From: Lineus longissimus
Lineage: Eukaryota; Nemertea; Pilidiophora; Heteronemertea; Lineidae
DNA length: 64,000 bases
NCBI RefSeq assembly: GCF_910592395.1
Contig: NC_088309.1
Coordinates: forward strand, 19,594,599-19,658,598
Reading direction: 5' to 3'
The notes under the pieces were generated by a model. That model was not told the DNA's origin. It did not search any database and saw only the letters and a list, made by a program, of their open reading frames with translations. Shown one piece after another: positions 1-14,238 of the stretch. The translations under genes and the position numbers were made by a program. Position 1 is the stretch's first letter, and every line of letters begins with the position of its first letter.

Positions 1-3000
1 CTGAAGACTTGGAGTACCACTCACCGGGTATCCTCTGAATTAGGGTCTACCAAGACATTATTAGATTAGATTAATGAAGTTCTGAGTTCATTTTTTCGGC
101 TTCTCTTTCCAGGTATGTTGGAACTCTTCTCCAAATCGTCAACGAAGCAAGAATGGAGGGAACAAGGTGACCAATTCTTCAAACAACGGCTGTATGGGGT
201 CGCTGCCAAATGCTACGACAAATCCGGGGACAGAAAGCTTCGTCAGTTGTCATTGGCGCATCAGCAGGCACTGGAGGCGAGCCGCATCTTGGACAACAAG
301 CGCATGTTGAGAGAGAAGTTCATGTTTGTGTCGCTGGAATATCTCAAGTGTGAGCACTTCATCGAAGCAGCCAAGTGTCTGCAGAATGCTCGCGAGTACG
401 AGTTTGCTGCCATCTTGTATGAAAAACTCAAGGAGGTAGGCATTTCTTTTATTCTATCACCCCCATTTCCAAAGGTTTTAGTGGATCTAAAAATCTCCAA
501 ATGTGACTGTTTCATCAGTCGTCAATTGGCATTGTCCAAAGTGCTGTGTGCCAAGTCATATTGGATGAAACTAGTGAATATCTCACTTGTTTCACTGTGG
601 TTGCCCGCGTGTCATGTCCATGATTGAGAGAGTCCTCATCCCTGTTCATGTGGTTCATTCTGTTCATTGGGGAGTATTTTCTGGTGTAGCCTGTGTTGAT
701 CTTGTTTGCTTGGAAGATTCTTCACCTCTCTCATCTAAACTCAGCCATCCTCACACGATATTTGCTTATTTCAAGTACACAAGAGCTGCGGACATGTACA
801 AGCGTATCAAGATGACCCAGAAGACAAGTCGAATGCTTGAGTTGGGTAAGGACTACGGAGCTGCCATACGGCTGCATTACGATGAGAAGAGATATGATGA
901 GTCGATTGCCGTACTCCGGAGATACCAGAAGACTGTCCAGGTGAGGCTCTTATCATTTTCTTCCCTCCATAGAACACCAGTTGACTGCTTGTATTTTCTA
1001 TCTGGATTGTCCAACTCATTTGAATTGGGATACGGGTGGTTTAGACCAAATTCATTGGGTAGAAATCAGCTTGCCATTCTAGGCATGCACTGAGCATGGC
1101 TTTGAAGTTTGAATACACACTTACTCAAAGGAGGACTAGAAATTATCTGAGCTCCTGATGCAGGGTTATAACCCGAGAAGAGAAAGGGGACAAGTTGGTG
1201 TTGGTTCTTGGGGAGACTTGGGAGATCTGTTTTCATGTAATGATATTGTAACATATTTCGGTGTTAATAATCGGTGTATATTGAACTTAATAGTACCTTG
1301 GCTTATCAGGTATTTATATAATATGGACCAAAAAGATTATTTGTGAATGAAAACCTACCAATATGTAGCTTGATGCGTATTTCTTGCTTCAGGATTATGA
1401 GAAAAAGCGACAGCCAGTTCCGCGAGAAATCTTGCGGCGGAAACCAGACACCAAATTCACCATGCGACACTTGGCGTGGCGCTCGGCTGAACAGCATTTC
1501 AAAGTCGGGGAGAAGAACAGGAAGAGAATGATGGAGGCCTTGGATAACCTCACCCTTGAGGATGCTGTCAACTTTCTTGATGCACATCGAATGAAGCCAC
1601 TGGCTGCTGAACTCCTGCTGCAACACGGTGGGTGCACTTTGTGCAGCGAAACATTTCACTTGAGTTGACAAGTATTCCGGTTCAGTGTGTGATGCTACAG
1701 TAGTACAAAATACCGCTCCAATGACATAGTGCACTATGGCGCATTACCAGATGCTTAGCTTTTCATCATGGATGTTGTCGAAAGCCGTAGTGAACTGTGG
1801 AATGTCCCAGAGTTCATATTTATGTAATCAAATAATTGGTTTCAGTTGATGTATAAAGTTCATTTGCTGTCTATTTACAGGTAAAAATGTCGAGGCAGCC
1901 AGGCTCTTTCGTAACTTGGGCAAGATCAAGGAAGCCATGAACTGTATCATTGGATACGAAGATGACCCAGATGTACGTAACCTACTGGCCCATCTGAAAC
2001 TGGCACACGCTAGGATTCTGTTGCAGCAACCCAAGGCAGAAGAGGTCAAAGAATTGGTCAAAGAATTGGTCAAAACAGCACGGCCACTCTTCGAGAAGGA
2101 GCAGGACCTTGCCAGAGCAGGCGAATGTCTCATGTTGCGAGCTTGCTCAGGTTCTACGAAACAAAAGGAGGATCTCGACTCTGCAAGTAAATTGTTTGGG
2201 AAAGCAGCATGCACTGTTGGAGAGGTAGAGTGTGCCTATCAGTTGGTAAAACTGAGTCCTGATTCTTGTACTCTGGCAGTGTGTGATTCAGTGCTACTGA
2301 GAGCATTCAAGAAAGGTCTTGATTTGGTCAGTGCGCTGCTACATCCCAGCAACGCTCTTGCGAGGGAAGCCGTGAAGCTGTGTGAGAGTTACTATGGCCT
2401 CAGGACCTCAAGTTCACCGAATAAGCTTGAAGTACTTGTCCATGAAGCACCACGCATCCTGTCCAAACATCTGGTTGCTCCGTCCAATTCAGAGATGGAC
2501 AAGGCTGAAGTTCATGCCATGATTGTCAAAGAACTCCTTACAGAGAAATTGACGGTACTCAGCCAATTCGTCCGTGGAAAGATAGAGAAGAAACGGCAGC
2601 CGCTGATGCCATGTGCCACATATCGCTTACAAGGTGTGTGTGAAGGAGCAAAGGTGGAGTCCACGAACCAGCGTTGTCCGTTCATGCATCATCAACACAC
2701 CAGGGATTCTTTCAAAGAACTGGTGCGTGTGACCATGTCGCTGATAGAACTTGACGGCTACTTGGCATCAGCTTTGAATTCGACCGTCCTTGGAGAGAAT
2801 GAGAAAGAGAACATTCGGAAACTGACTAATGGCAGTGTCTACACAAGCTGTGCTGAACTCGTCGAGCAGTTCTACCCAACGGATCGGATGGAGACCGCTG
2901 TCTTCAGCAGCATTCATCACTCAGTCCCCACCATCAGGATGGTACGCAATACGGAAACTATTGGGCATTTGTTGAAGTACGCAGAGGTGAAGAAAGACGA

Positions 3001-5296
3001 GTATTCCGCACAATCGAATTATGCTGGAATCTTGTGTGCGGATTTGTTCTTCTGTCTGCAGATGGTCTACATGCTGTGCAACAAAAAGGAGAAAATGACC
3101 CAAGTTCTTGCCAGAACACAACAGGCCAATCTTCCCTCAGGCGTTGTCGCTGTTGGTTTCGATTGGGTCAGAGACCACCGCGACCCGAGTAAAAAGGTCT
3201 CAGTGAATGTTTTCTACCACCTCTTCAATATGTTCCACATCTTGTACCAGGTGAAAGACCCCAAGGAAGCCATTGCGAGCTGCAACAAATACTTCTTCTT
3301 GGTTGCAAAGAAAGGAAATCCTCTGATGATGCCGTCTTACTCGAATACCATGATGATGTTGGAGTACCAGTTTGCCCTGACTACCTGCATGTACCTGAGG
3401 CATAACATTGACCTGATGCACACCTACATTCCTAAGAGCTACCTGGCACACATCACTTTCTGGGACTCCATCAACAACAGTCACAAACGACTCTCCACTT
3501 ACTCTTTAGTCCAGAACTTTTCCGTCGAACCAGGCTACCTCAAACGTTTGAAAGGAGGACTGTGGTCGATGGTTAAAGTTTTCAGCGGTTTGGAATCGGG
3601 CAGCTTCTACATGTGGTCAGCGTTCAATCCAGAGGGCGAGTCGTGTGTGAATGGGGATGCTGAGAGAGTACTAGTGTTCGCACTCACCCTGATTTTAAAC
3701 ACTAATCTGATGATCCCAAACTTCCACCGGCGTGACTCTAGGTACTCCTTGGAGAATCTCTTGATGTATGATATCAACGAGTTGGATCTTAAAGATAGTC
3801 CATGTTCGCAGCGACTGAAGGATGCTGTACAGGCAGTGAAGGCAGCTAAAGGCCACCAGGATATTGCAAAGGCTCTTGGGAAGCTCCTGGTGCAGCGAGG
3901 CGAGGAGGGGCTCATGAGGTGTGTGTGGAAGGGAGATGATGGTACGAGAACACCGACTGTGCACTGCCAGAAGTTGGAGAGTTATGATACGCTCTTCCGC
4001 GGTTTCCATCACTTCACACACGACGATCTGAGGGAGTCCAAATCTAAGGAGGCCGTCCGTGAGGAGCTGAGTTCTGCAAAACCAGAATCGGAAGAGCAAG
4101 TCTCTCTAGCATTCATTCAGAATGTCCCAGAGGAGCAGACAATGACAGAACATGTCACAGAGGTTGCAGCAGACATCATTGAAAATGAGGACCCTGATTT
4201 GATAATTGATGATACTATGTGTAGCACATGTGGTGACCGTTTCACCGACGTCAGGAAGGGACTGAATTTTGCTGATGAAGCAGGGGATTTGCAAGCTGTG
4301 GAGGCTGGTGATACTGTGACACACATTTCTGACAGCAGGGACGGGTTGACGAAATCAGATGTCATCACTCGACAAGACCATGAGGAGAGTGAGGAGCACA
4401 AGAGGAAGGTTGAGGAATGCATAGTGTTCAAAGAAAAACTCAAGAGACATGTGGAGTCTATAGTAGAAAATACCAAGAAGCTGAAGGACTTACCTCACCC
4501 ATCGTTCCCTGCAGATGAAATGGGGATGCTCAAGCACACTATGCTAAAGCAGTACGAGTCACTTCACAAATGTATTGAAGTTGTGCGTACGAAGCGGGAT
4601 TGGGCAAATTGGCAAGATGTTAGGGAGGCTGCTAGGAAGCTATTCGAAGCAAATGGGGAGCTGGTAACCAAGGTCCAGGCTTGGGATAAGGAGGTAATAG
4701 CTCTTCTTTTCATAGAATTCAGTCGGTCATAAACTCATTTGATTTGCTTTTTGTTGGCAAACTAATAATTTGGGGAATAATTTGTTGGAATAATGTTGTG
4801 TTACAATGTTATTTTCTCCCAGTTTGTATGCTGTGCACAATGTACGTGTATCTTACATGCAAACTACACACACCCCTACACGTTGGTTCAACAAAAATTC
4901 CAGCCACTATCTACCTCTTAGGCAGATTTTTGCTCTGTAGGATTACCATGCGTGTCGTATATGTTACGCAGACTTTGACATCGATATGTACGCAACAAGT
5001 GTCTAAGCTGCAAACAGCTTACGTGGCTCAAAAGCATAGGTTGTGCGCAGCTTCCATGTAAAAGAACAGCATTGTGGCAAATTCTCAGATGAGGATAATT
5101 CTATTTTCAGCAAGCAGCAAAGATGTCATCTGCTGGAGCTGTGAACATTGCCAAAGCTGCGACTCCTGAACCAGATCCCCAAGACTTGGAAGATGAGGCT
5201 TTGCAGAAGGTCGTGGATGAACCGGACAAATGGAAAATGAAAAAACAGAAACGGCTGAATAAGGCGCGCAGGAAGCCAAACACCAGTAAAAGATAA
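1..5296 (+). CDS. TRANK1: TRANK1-like protein (TPR and ankyrin repeat-containing protein 1), C-terminal part
   Basis: Partial gene cut by the left edge. Exons read as <1-27, 113-435, 776-940, 1393-1627, 1881-4693 and 5111-5296 (stop TAA 5294-5296). Every junction has AG/GT and keeps phase; the edge exon joins the next through a split Gly codon. About 1,248 residues are visible. The first 250 are helical TPR-like repeats (AAKCYDKSG, AAKCLQNA, AADMYKR). A CCCH-type zinc motif lies at nt 2612-2688 (C-x8-C-x10-C-x3-H). The block around PKSYLAHITFW with an upstream EYQFAL matches vertebrate TRANK1 as I recall it. A CSTCGDRF Cys pair at 4220-4231, followed by His residues, matches its late zinc-finger-like segment, and the end is basic (RRKPNTSKR). 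Full-length TRANK1 also has ankyrin repeats and a UvrD-like helicase region, which would lie left of the window. Cellular role is poorly known; no function is inferred beyond family. Confidence 0.85.
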
Positions 5297-5367
5297 TAAT
5301 TTTCTTGATTGATTCTTCTTTTTGGTTTTCAGTGCCAGTGGCAAGAAAGAGATTAGTGGTTTTCTGT

Positions 5368-5373
5368 AATAAA
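5368..5373 (+). terminator. polyadenylation signal of the TRANK1-like gene
   Basis: AATAAA 72 bases after the stop codon, a normal position for a short 3' UTR. A second AATAAA at 7735-7740 could serve a much longer 3' UTR, but nothing else supports that. Confidence 0.6.
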
Positions 5374-7780
5374 GTCTTTGCCCACTTGTGTTTTTAGAAA
5401 GCAAGTTTGCTATGTGCGGTAGATGTTTATTGTCACCTTTTAGTCATAAATTCTTTATGTGGTACGTTATATTGTACACTGTATGTATGTTATCTTTGTT
5501 CCGGTAGAACTCGGAGATTATGATTAATTTCATGACTCCCGACTCACCTTTGAGACTGAATTACAGTCATCAAGTGCCATTTATCAGTCCAACTTAGTGG
5601 AAGAACACTTTCACATTGATCAATCATGATTACTTGTAAAACAATATCTGAACACTTTGATTTACAACAATATACAAATGTTTGAAGTGTGCATATTTAG
5701 CCAGAAATAATGAAGTGATGAAATAGACAACAACTTCATTCATTGTGAAGACTCTGATATTTCTTGATACACGATTTAAGCTGTGTTATATTACAAGTTA
5801 CCAGTTAGGTATATTTTACACCTGACGACAGATTAAAGTACTGGAAGATTGGTTTGATTTTTGTGCCAATAGTGTGATCTGGACTCATCAAGCAACATCA
5901 TTTTAGTCAGATACAGGTACATGTACATGAATATCATGATCCTGGACAGGGGTTTTTCGATCTTTACTGAAATTATAATCAACACCACTCGTAATAAACT
6001 TCAAATTAACACCATGTTTTTCGATATAAAGTTTTCAATATATATTTCTATACCTGAAGAAAACTTCGTATGAGATATCTGTAATGTTTGTTTTTCTAGA
6101 GATATTGCCATGATCAGGGGTGAGATTATTTCCTTGAGATCGTCTTTTCCAAGGTATTTTTCCACAGGTTTATCATTCATGCATCCAACAGTTTATGCTC
6201 GAGATACTACTCTTTATTTTACAAGGTACAGCCATGACCAAAATAGATTTCATTCATTTATTTTTTTACCCAGAAAACGTGCTGAGATGACAGACGACTT
6301 CATTGGGAGACAAACACATTTGGTCACTTACATTGTTTAGATGCTGCAAAATAGCATTTTTATGCCTATGAACTACTGCCCTGCACGAGCAGGGATTTTT
6401 TGAAGTCACAGAGCATCAATCACAGTGTTGGGCTTGACACAGTCATGAGGTTTTTCCTCTTTGTCCCTGGTGCTGGGGCATAAGGCCTTCACCATTTCTG
6501 GCGATCTTCCCTTGTCCTTGACCACTCTTATTGATGTGTCCCAAGACAGGCCAAAGGTACAGATATATATGTGGCTCGCAAAGGAAGTCCTATTGCCTCT
6601 TTACTTGTTATTGTGAAATTGGTTCAAAATAAACAAACAAAAATATAATTTTGGCCATTGCAGTACTTTGTGAATTGAAGAGTACCGTGACAACTCCCTT
6701 ACTGGACACCTCTGTTTAGCAGGACATCTTCTCTCATTAGGACACTGTAATTGGTCCTACATTATGTATTAAACATTTCCATTAAATTTGACCTCTTCAG
6801 TCGGGACACCTCTCTATTAAAGACAGTATTTGTCAATCCCAAGGGTGTCCTCGACAGAGAGGTTCCATTGTAGTATTAAATTAATCTTCAATTATGCCAT
6901 TATGTTATAGAAAGGTTTATTCAAGATTACTGCTATATTTTGCCATTTACAGTGAGACATTTGCTTGATTCATTTGTGCGTAGATGATTATGTTGATATA
7001 TTATTTGGTGCTTTATGATTTTGAAATTTCAAAGTATTACTTGTAGGAGTTCGCTGTTATTTTTACTTTTCTCCTTCCTTGATTTACAAAATGCTTCCAA
7101 ACTGCCTTATTTGCTTGTTTACATGAACTTAAAGGGAGACAACAGGCAGGAGCTAGGGGGTCTAATTTGTCATCTTCTGGTGACTAGTATCAAGAGTTAC
7201 TAAGGAACAGTCTATTTCGTCCATGCAATGTAGTGTAACTAACAGTCTTCCAGTAAACTTGTGACCTGACCCTCATGGTCTTATACTCCCTAGAATTCAT
7301 GTTAGCCCATGACGTTTTGGATACCAATTTCTCTTTGTAATCTATATCGGTCCATTTCTAGCGAACTTAGAATTACTGTTGCCATGCATACAGTATTCAG
7401 TGATACATGTGAATTCCTCTCCCAGCCGAATGTGATTACCGTATATATACTTCATCAAGTTTCCATTGCCAAAAAACGCCGTTGTTATACATTATTTCAG
7501 AAAATACTTCACAGAGTTTGAGATTATGATCTTCTCTTAAAGATGTGGCCATGCAAAAATTAGGTTTGACTCCCTATCAAGAAAGTCTAGCCCCAACTTC
7601 ACTGATGTTCAGTCTTGTACTGTCTTTGGGATTTTTGGGACCAACTTTTACCCTGATGTGCAGGGGCATCCTCCTCCATTTAATGTACTGTATAATTTGC
7701 ACATTATATACTGCTTGTGTTCATAAGACTATGCAATAAAACTGATTTATTTTCAATGAAAATGTCCTTACTTCATTTGG
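5374..7780. other. gene-free stretch between TRANK1-like gene and minisatellite
   Basis: AT-rich, with stop codons in all frames at short spacing. It contains a diverged dispersed repeat at about 6690-6870 and an isolated GC-richer patch at about 6415-6560 that could be an old element fragment. No splice-site-bounded coding segment was seen. Confidence 0.6.
6690..6870 (+). repeat. dispersed repeat family A, copy 1
   Basis: Shares phrases such as ggacacctct, ctattaaagacagt, cccaagggtgtcct and gagaggttcc with two other places in the window: 9940-10090 (inverted) and about 60925-61005 (same orientation). Three diverged copies of one sequence indicate an old interspersed element; class unknown. 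Confidence 0.5.
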
Positions 7781-9690
7781 ATAACCAGAGACATATCTGA
7801 TGTCTTTCATGTGCAGCCAATGTCTTGAGACAATCAGAGATGTATCTGATGTCTTTCATGTGCAGCCAATGTCTTGAGACAGTCCGAGATGAATCTGATG
7901 TCTTTCTTGTGCAGCCAATGTCTTGGGATAACCAGAGATGTATCTGATGTCTTTCATGTGCAGCCAATGTCTTGAGACAACCAGAGACATATCTGATGTC
8001 TTTCATGTGCAGCCAATGTCTTGAGACAATCAGAGATGTATCTGATGTCTTTCATGTGCAGCCAATGTCTTGAGACAGTCCGAGATGAATCTGATGTCTT
8101 TCTTGTGCAGCCAATGTCTTGGGATAACCAGAGATGTATCTGATGTCTTTCATGTGCAGCCAATGTCTTGAGACAATCCGAGACATATCTGATGTCTTTC
8201 ATGTGCAGCCAATGTCTTGAGACAGTCCGAGATGTATCTGATGTCTTTCATGTGCAGCCAATGTCTTGAGACAATCCGAGACATATCTGATGTCTTTCAT
8301 GTGCAGCCAATGTCTTGAGACAATCAGAGACATATCTGATGTCTTTCATGTGCAGCCAATGTCTTGAGACAATCAGACATGTATCTGATGTCTTTCATGT
8401 GCAGCAAATGTCTTTAGACAATCAGAGACATATCTGATGTCTTTCATGTGCAGCCAATGTCTTGAGACAATCAGAGATGTATCTGATGTCTTTCATGTGC
8501 AGCCAATGTCTTGAGACAATCAGACATGTATCTGATGTCTTTCATGTGCAGCCAATGTCTTGAGACAACCAGAGATGTATCTGATGTCTTTCATGTGCAG
8601 CCAATGTCTTGAGACAATCAGACATGTATCTGATGTCAATCATGTGCAGCCAATGTCTTGAGACAACCAGAGACATATCTGATATCTTTCATGTGCAGCC
8701 AATGTCTTGAGACAATCAGAGATGTATCTGATGTCTTTCATGTGCAGCCAAAGTCTTGAGACAATCAGACATGTATCTGATGTCTTTCATGTGCAGCCAA
8801 TGTCTTGAGACAACCAGAGATGTATCTGATGTCTTTCATGTGCAGCCAATGTCTTGAGACAATCAGACATGTATCTGATGTCTTTCATGTGCAGCCAATG
8901 TCTTGGGATATTTAGAGACATATCAGATGTCTTCAATGTGCAGCCAATGTCTTGGGATAACCAGAGACGTATCTGGTGTCTTTCATGTGGAGCCTCGTCT
9001 TTAGACAACCGGAGACATATCAGATGCCCTTCTTGTGGAGCTGGTGTTTTGAGACAGCCAGGCATATCTGTTGCCCTTCTTGTGGAGCTTGTGTTTTGAG
9101 ACAGCCAGGCATATCTGATGCCCTTCTTGTGGAGCTTGTGTTTTGAGACAGCCAGGCATATCTGATGCCCTTCTTGTGGAGCTGGTGCCTTTGAGACAGT
9201 CAGACATATCAGATGCCCTTCTTGTGGAGCTGGTATCTTGAGACAGCCAGGCATATCTGATGCCCTTCTTGTGGAGCGTGTGTTTTGAGACAGCCAGGCA
9301 TATCTGATGCCCTTCTTGTGGAGCTGGTGCCTTTGAGATAGCCAGGCACATCTGCTGCCCTTCTTGTGGAGCTGGTGTCTTTGAGACAGCCAGGCATATC
9401 TGATGCCCTTCTTGTGGAGCTGGTGTCTTTGAGACAGCCAGGCATATCTGATGCCCTTCTTGTGGAGCTGGTGTCTTTGAGACAGCCAGGCATATCTGAT
9501 GCCTTGTTCGTAGAGCTGGTGTATTTCGACAACCAGATATATATCTGATGCTTTTCATGTGGAGGTGACTTGAGGCAACCAGAGATGGATCTGATGCCTT
9601 TCATGAGCAGGTGCCTTGAGACCACCAGAGACCTATCAGAGATCTCATGTGGAGCCGGTGTCTTGAGTCACCTCATATCTTGCAGGTGTG
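7781..9690. repeat. minisatellite, 49-bp unit changing to 48-bp unit
   Basis: About 38 tandem units of the form tatctgatgtctttcatgtg followed by cagccaatgtcttgagacaa and a variable 9-base end. Spacing is exactly 49 in the left two thirds (for example 7794 to 7843). From about 9040 the unit becomes cccttcttgtggagctggtg-type at 48 bp (9445 to 9493). Because 48 is a multiple of three, this right part is open over about 550 bases and translates as a 16-residue repeat, while the 49-bp part shifts frame each unit. Higher-order structure is visible: variant blocks recur 196 bp (4 x 49) apart, for example 7891 and 8087. No splice or start context suggests a gene. Confidence 0.95.
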
Positions 9691-9882
9691 CTGACTGTTC
9701 CAGGCTGAGCGAGAGGCTACATGGCCAGGCAAAGAGACTGGCCTGCATTGTCTGGAGTGACAAGCAGGATCTGGTGAAGACAGTCCAATTTGTGACTGCC
9801 ATCATAGGACTAAAGATGTGACAAAATAGCCATCCAACTAGATATCGACAACAGAAGAAGAATATATATGTCTTTTATCATG

Positions 9883-9888
9883 TTTATT
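9883..9888 (-). terminator. polyadenylation signal of NUDT12-like gene
   Basis: TTTATT on the + strand, AATAAA on the minus strand, about 260 bases after the NUDT12 stop codon and before the minisatellite. Confidence 0.5.
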
Positions 9889-9939
9889 CAGATTAAAATC
9901 TGGAAAAGTTGTCACACCAAATACTATTTTCAATTACGG

Positions 9940-10090
9940 CTACTTTTGAGGACACCCTCGGGCTGATATTAAGTGCTGTCCTTAATAGAGAAGTGTCTAT
10001 ATTAGAGAGGTAAAGTTGATTGGAAACACATTTAAGACCAGAACTAGTGTCCATAACATAGAGTGTCCTAACAGAGAGTCTGCTAAGGGT
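9940..10090 (-). repeat. dispersed repeat family A, copy 2
   Basis: Inverted diverged copy of the 6690-6870 element (phrases gaggacaccct, tccttaatagagaagtgtc). It lies in the 3' UTR region of the NUDT12-like gene. Confidence 0.45.
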
Positions 10091-10150
10091 ATGTTCTACC
10101 AATTGCTTGAATATTTTCAAATGAATTCATCTATCCTATCCAATTCCACG

Positions 10151-12959
<2,809 letters not shown>

Positions 12960-14238
12960 CTCGGTACACAAGGCTCTTGAGGTATAGATCGTTCGACCAA
13001 TACTGAAAAACAATTGAATAGGACATGTTATGTAGACTAGATCTTTTGAGACCAGACGTCAGGTCACTGGACTGGTCAAAAGAGGAGATTTGAACCACAT
13101 AAGGTAAGGGTAGTGCATCAAGGCCAGGGCAACTTGAAAAAATCCTTGAAATCATCAGGATCAGGATTTTTCCAAGTGCCCAAGATTTGGGTCACCCTGT
13201 ATATTATAAACAAATGATGACAAAATTTCCACCAAGTTTCTGATCAAATTGTGAGCTAACGAAACCAAAACAAGAAATGACATTGTGTTGTATACATTCA
13301 ACAGATATTACCAAATTCGTCTAATATGGTTTGCAAATACAGAACGCAATCGATTCATTGTAAATGGGAGTATTTAGTGTAAATTTCGGGACAAAAAATG
13401 GTGCTGACACACAGCGGCATTTGCAAGAACTAGAAAGGGGCTTGCCCACATTTATTTTTTACGCGTCAAATAATCCACTTATTTGGTATTTTCTTATTTA
13501 GTAAAGACCGAGTTAGTGGCCCAAGTTGTGGTCACCTCTTTCTGCATCACTTACAAGCTAATCATACATCCTTAGGTTAGTTTATTCGGGATAAAATGAT
13601 AGATTTAGGTGGTGAGAAAAAAGGAGGTAGAAAAGCATGTACAAAATACAGTGTGTATCAAAAAGAGTTGCCTAAGAATATTTATTGATTGTGACTGATG
13701 ACATTTGTAAGTTACAGGCTTGTAGAATAAAGTGTTCAATCATTGGTATGAAGACAATAGTCCTTGCGGGTTGACCATATCTTCCACCGATACTTTCTAT
13801 ATTTCAGTGGCAAGCTACCTTCCTTTCGAAGAAGTTTGTTTGGGCGCTGACCAATCATACTCGTGTGCACGTTTCATCTGCAACAAAGGGTCACAGTGGC
13901 TTGTAATGGCCTTGTCCAAAGTCGGCTGAGGCCTTCTGATGTGTCTTGAGTGTGCGTATTTGATTTGTTTAGGCTCTGCTTCGTCTTTGTCGAAGAGGCC
14001 TACAGACAGAGACAAGTACGACGAGATTCCTGACCATCGTTATTTAGGGATTCTGCAACCAGTTGACATACACAGCTTTTTCTTTTCAGTGTGATTCAAC
14101 CCAGCATCCAATGCAGTGGTGATGAACAGTCAGACACGTAGGCCCTTCAGCATGACAAACCTGGAGAAGTGAGAAATAGCAACATATCATTGCTTAAGGT
14201 CTCCTTTAGCCTGGCTGTAGGGGCATCCTAATTCCAAC
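12960..14238. promoter_or_regulatory. divergent intergenic region NUDT12 / GUCD1
   Basis: About 1.28 kb separates the two start codons, which point away from each other. The NUDT12 first coding exon opens at 13002 after a TTTTTCAG acceptor, so that gene has at least one non-coding exon within this stretch. No clear TATA box or CpG-rich block was seen. A shared or closely spaced pair of promoters is an inference from geometry only. Confidence 0.4.

Noticed and set aside
9001-9625. Long minus-strand ORFs (up to 185 codons) with 16-residue repeats
   Set aside because: They arise from the 48-bp minisatellite being a multiple of three; both strands are open and there is no splice, promoter or start context.
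7781-9690. CRISPR-like array
   Set aside because: Units are contiguous with graded variants and no unique spacers, in a eukaryotic setting; it is a minisatellite.
9685-9821. Open segment after a tcttgcag (…SERLHGQAKRLACIVWSDKQ…) that could be a terminal exon
   Set aside because: No upstream exon of a + strand gene exists between the TRANK1 end and the minisatellite, no polyadenylation signal follows on this strand, and no family is recognised.
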